Under the pieces are notes generated by a model. The model saw only the letters and a list, made by a program, of their open reading frames with translations, was not told the origin of the DNA and did not search any database. This document shows, in pieces, positions 12,917 to 14,880 of a stretch of DNA of 14,880 bases; positions within the stretch are counted from its first letter, which is position 1; the number at the start of each line of letters is the position of its first letter. Position numbers and translations under genes: made by a program. Source of the stretch: Clostridiaceae bacterium (GTDB lineage Bacteria > Bacillota > Clostridia > DSM-8532); assembly GCA_012727625.1 (NCBI GenBank), contig JAAYGP010000231.1, positions 1 through 14,880 on the forward strand, given 5' to 3'.

Positions 12917-14656
12917 CTCATCAAGCAAAAGGCGGTATACTTCCCGGTAATCGTTGTAATCGACGCTGAATATCTCTTCCGCCTCTTTTTTCCTTTCAGG
13001 CAGGAAATCCTTCAGATCATCTGTTTTAATTAGCCTTTTTTTTATTAGCTCCTTAACGGTTTCATAATTCCCGCCGCGTTCTATAACAAGCCTTATAAGC
13101 TCATAAAACTCAATTCCTCTCTTCAGGTTCTTATATCTGAGTGTCAATAACGGTGCTCCGTTATTTCCCGGATAAACAAAGTTTGTATCTCCGGCCGGCC
13201 AGTAAGGATATTTGTATCTGATCCTTTGCCTGGGATTTTCAGGCCATACCGTATAGTTCCATCTTAAAAATCCGTCAAGCTCCAATATCCCTGCCAGAAT
13301 TCCAAGAAATTGCGACTCAACAAGATTAGAAGCAAGGAACGTATTTGGTACTTTAGGTCCGCAGCAAACATAGTAAAGGAGTCTGCCGGCTGTTTCCCTC
13401 CTTATGTCCCGGAGCCTGGCCGGTTCTTTCATAACGCAATTCAGAGAGAAAACGCAATCTTCAATTTCAGATACGGTCTCTACAAATTCATAATGGTTTA
13501 TTGCCGCCTTGTATTTAAAAGCCGGAGCTGTTTTTTTAAGCAGGTTCAGCCTTTTAAGGAACAGTTCCATGTCCGCGGGCTCATCCGCGCATATTCTTAC
13601 CCTGTCAATCAGGCTTTCTTCAATAAAATACCGTTCCAAAGCTTTTATATATTCTTTTATTTCTTCTCCTGATTTCATATATTTATACGTTCTGTCTTTT
13701 TTGTCGTAATAACGGATTCTTATGGCATCGGGATAATCAGGCGCAATACCGCCATACCCCTCCTGCTCATTTACCCATATATTGAAAAGCCCAAACACTT
13801 CAATTTCCCTGTCGATACCATACTTAAAGCATAGATCAAGGTATCTTTTCAAGCTGGAATAATCATATTCATAATTCCCACTTTCATCCTTTATAACCTT
13901 TACCATGCTGTATTCAAACAAATCTGAGGGGTAATTGACTGTTTTTGTGCAAAACTGACCTGACCACGGAATTTCCGAAATAATAACCGTGGCAGCTTTC
14001 TGACCAAGAGCAGCTAATGATTCAATATATTTTTCCAACACATCAAAATGCTCATCGCTCCAAAGCCTGACTTCGTGCTTTCTTGAAATATTTGAGGGAT
14101 GCTGCCACAAATCCAGGTAAAACTTGTATTCCACCGGATTCGGCAGTGTTACATCTTTAACCTCAAGAGTAAACGTAAGGGGATTAAGCCTTTTTTCATC
14201 CTGAAACATTTTATGAATATACAAATTAACCTGCCCTGTGTATGTTCCTGCTTCCATATCGGCAGGCAGCGTAATTTCCACCCAGACAGGCTGAGTCATG
14301 CCCGGATTTACTTCAATGTATTCCTGAGCGGAAAGTATATCAGCTTTCAATATCCCATCATCATCTTCCATATATAATTCCGGGAACATGTTGATGTTCG
14401 CTCCGGGGAGATCCTTTATACAGCACTCAAGCCTTACAATGTTGTAAGGGCCCTTAGGGCTGAAAACAGGATTTCCTCCTGTGGAAACTATAAAGGGTTC
14501 GTCTGCTTTAAGGCAAACCTGAAATGCGGCAAAGCTGTTTTTTGCACAAACAAGGGATAAGTCTTTGTTTTCAAATGCTTCACTGTTACCAGCTGCCCCG
14601 TCTGTTCCATATGCACACTTGTAGCTTTCATCAATTAAACCGTAAACAAAATTCAT
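12905..14656 (-). CDS. GH123-like glycoside hydrolase (DUF4091 family), intracellular, 583 aa
   Basis: Likely a retaining beta-N-acetylhexosaminidase-like enzyme: the DUF4091 domain (PF13320) is, as I recall, now assigned to GH123, whose characterised members release beta-GalNAc by substrate-assisted catalysis with an Asp-Glu pair. Here that pair appears as Asp358-Glu359 in RVRICADEPAD. An N-terminal beta-sandwich-like part (about 1-170: QPVWVEITLPADMEAGTYTGQVNL) precedes the catalytic barrel (about 180-500), and the family motif GDTNFVYPGNNGAPLLTLR followed by LKRGIEFYEL is present. No signal peptide, so it probably acts on imported oligosaccharides. The frame is open from 14836, but GGAGG (14664-14668) seven bases before the ATG at 14656 fixes the start. 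Substrate is inferred; many DUF4091 proteins are untested. It ends in its own terminator. Confidence 0.85.
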   Translation of the reverse strand: MNFVYGLIDESYKCAYGTDGAAGNSEAFENKDLSLVCAKNSFAAFQVCLKADEPFIVSTGGNPVFSPKGPYNIVRLECCIKDLPGANINMFPELYMEDDDGILKADILSAQEYIEVNPGMTQPVWVEITLPADMEAGTYTGQVNLYIHKMFQDEKRLNPLTFTLEVKDVTLPNPVEYKFYLDLWQHPSNISRKHEVRLWSDEHFDVLEKYIESLAALGQKAATVIISEIPWSGQFCTKTVNYPSDLFEYSMVKVIKDESGNYEYDYSSLKRYLDLCFKYGIDREIEVFGLFNIWVNEQEGYGGIAPDYPDAIRIRYYDKKDRTYKYMKSGEEIKEYIKALERYFIEESLIDRVRICADEPADMELFLKRLNLLKKTAPAFKYKAAINHYEFVETVSEIEDCVFSLNCVMKEPARLRDIRRETAGRLLYYVCCGPKVPNTFLASNLVESQFLGILAGILELDGFLRWNYTVWPENPRQRIRYKYPYWPAGDTNFVYPGNNGAPLLTLRYKNLKRGIEFYELIRLVIERGGNYETVKELIKKRLIKTDDLKDFLPERKKEAEEIFSVDYNDYREVYRLLLDECIL

Positions 14657-14731
14657 AACCATTCCTCCGGAATAAAACAATCTGTTGATTTTAAAAAGGA
14701 AGCAATGAAACTTCCCGCACCAAAGAGATTT

Positions 14732-14750
14732 ATGGCTCAATTGTTGCCAT
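14732..14750. promoter_or_regulatory. Operator-like dyad in the GH123-like gene promoter region
   Basis: ATGGCTCAATTGTTGCCAT: five-base arms ATGGC/GCCAT around CAATTG, off-centre by one base. It lies just after the predicted transcription start (near 14751), a common place for a repressor site of a sugar-use gene. No regulator gene is in the window. Confidence 0.4.
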
Positions 14751-14757
14751 ATAAATA

Positions 14758-14786
14758 ATAATACATTACTTAATAAAATGATACAA
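14758..14786 (-). promoter_or_regulatory. Candidate promoter of the GH123-like gene
   Basis: Minus strand: TATTAT (14758-14763, five of six consensus bases), 17-base spacer, TTGTAT (14781-14786, three of six). The start point near 14751 would give a leader of about 95 bases that includes the operator-like dyad. Confidence 0.4.
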
Positions 14787-14880
14787 TAAACCTGAAAAGT
14801 TTTACAGCTCTGAAGAGTAAAAATTTTAAAACTCATTTACATTGCTCAAATTTATATCCCATTAATGTAATATATTGGTA

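Noticed and set aside
14657..14836. N-terminal extension of the GH123-like gene (60 residues with a hydrophobic stretch that mimics a membrane anchor)
   Set aside because: A strong GGAGG lies before the internal ATG at 14656; the extension covers the promoter-like and operator-like sequences and has AT-rich non-coding composition.
14837..14870. TTACATT/AATGTAA inverted repeat near the right edge
   Set aside because: Seven-base AT-rich arms 20 bases apart in an AT-rich region; expected by chance, and no gene context is visible beyond the edge.

Overview
The window reads as chromosomal DNA of an endospore-forming, anaerobic Gram-positive bacterium, most likely class Clostridia. The grounds are a spore cortex-lytic enzyme (SleB type), a CwlD-type muramoyl amidase, AT-rich intergenic DNA, strong GGAGG ribosome binding sites, TTG and GTG starts, and a ferredoxin-containing aldo/keto reductase. 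The genus cannot be fixed from the sequence alone; a cellulolytic, Ruminiclostridium-like relative is only a guess.

Layout. Positions 3-912 (+) carry the end of one small gene and two further small genes of unknown function, closed by a clear intrinsic terminator (938-986). sleB (1069-1755, +) follows and converges on a VanW-like membrane-anchored protein (1774-3084, -). The rest runs almost entirely on the minus strand: a double PRC-barrel protein (3380-4267), a membrane/acidic-linker/TPR protein (4330-5739), then, transcribed before them, cwlD (6037-6780) and a four-helix membrane protein (6854-7408). A small plus-strand ymaF-like gene (7573-7923), with six His-X-His motifs, is divergent from that last gene. 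These genes form an envelope and spore theme: SleB and CwlD act on opposite ends of cortex biology (degradation at germination, and making the muramic-lactam mark that lets degradation occur), and they lie within 5 kb.

The second part is a metabolic/export block on the minus strand: ABC ATPase (11978-12709), ABC-2-like permease (10396-11997), aldo/keto reductase with two Fe-S cluster motifs (9362-10372) and iron-type alcohol dehydrogenase (8159-9334). Overlaps and short gaps suggest one transcription unit. Upstream of it lies a GH123-like (DUF4091) intracellular glycosidase gene (12905-14656), with its own terminator and a promoter/operator-like region.

The most unusual signal is non-coding. 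A 76-bp sequence occurs twice, at 8006-8081 (+) and 12753-12828 (-), about 88% identical and in inverted orientation, exactly bracketing the ABC-AKR-ADH unit. A third, truncated copy of its core (8114-8135) faces the first and gives a perfect 15-bp inverted repeat. No transposase is present. This could be a MITE-like or insertion-sequence-derived repeat, or a structured or regulatory element. Other points for a second look are a VanW domain without its Gly-rich Cys motif, a 15-bp tandem repeat coding for pentapeptides, sleB without ypeB, and a sporulation-type promoter candidate before the ymaF-like gene.
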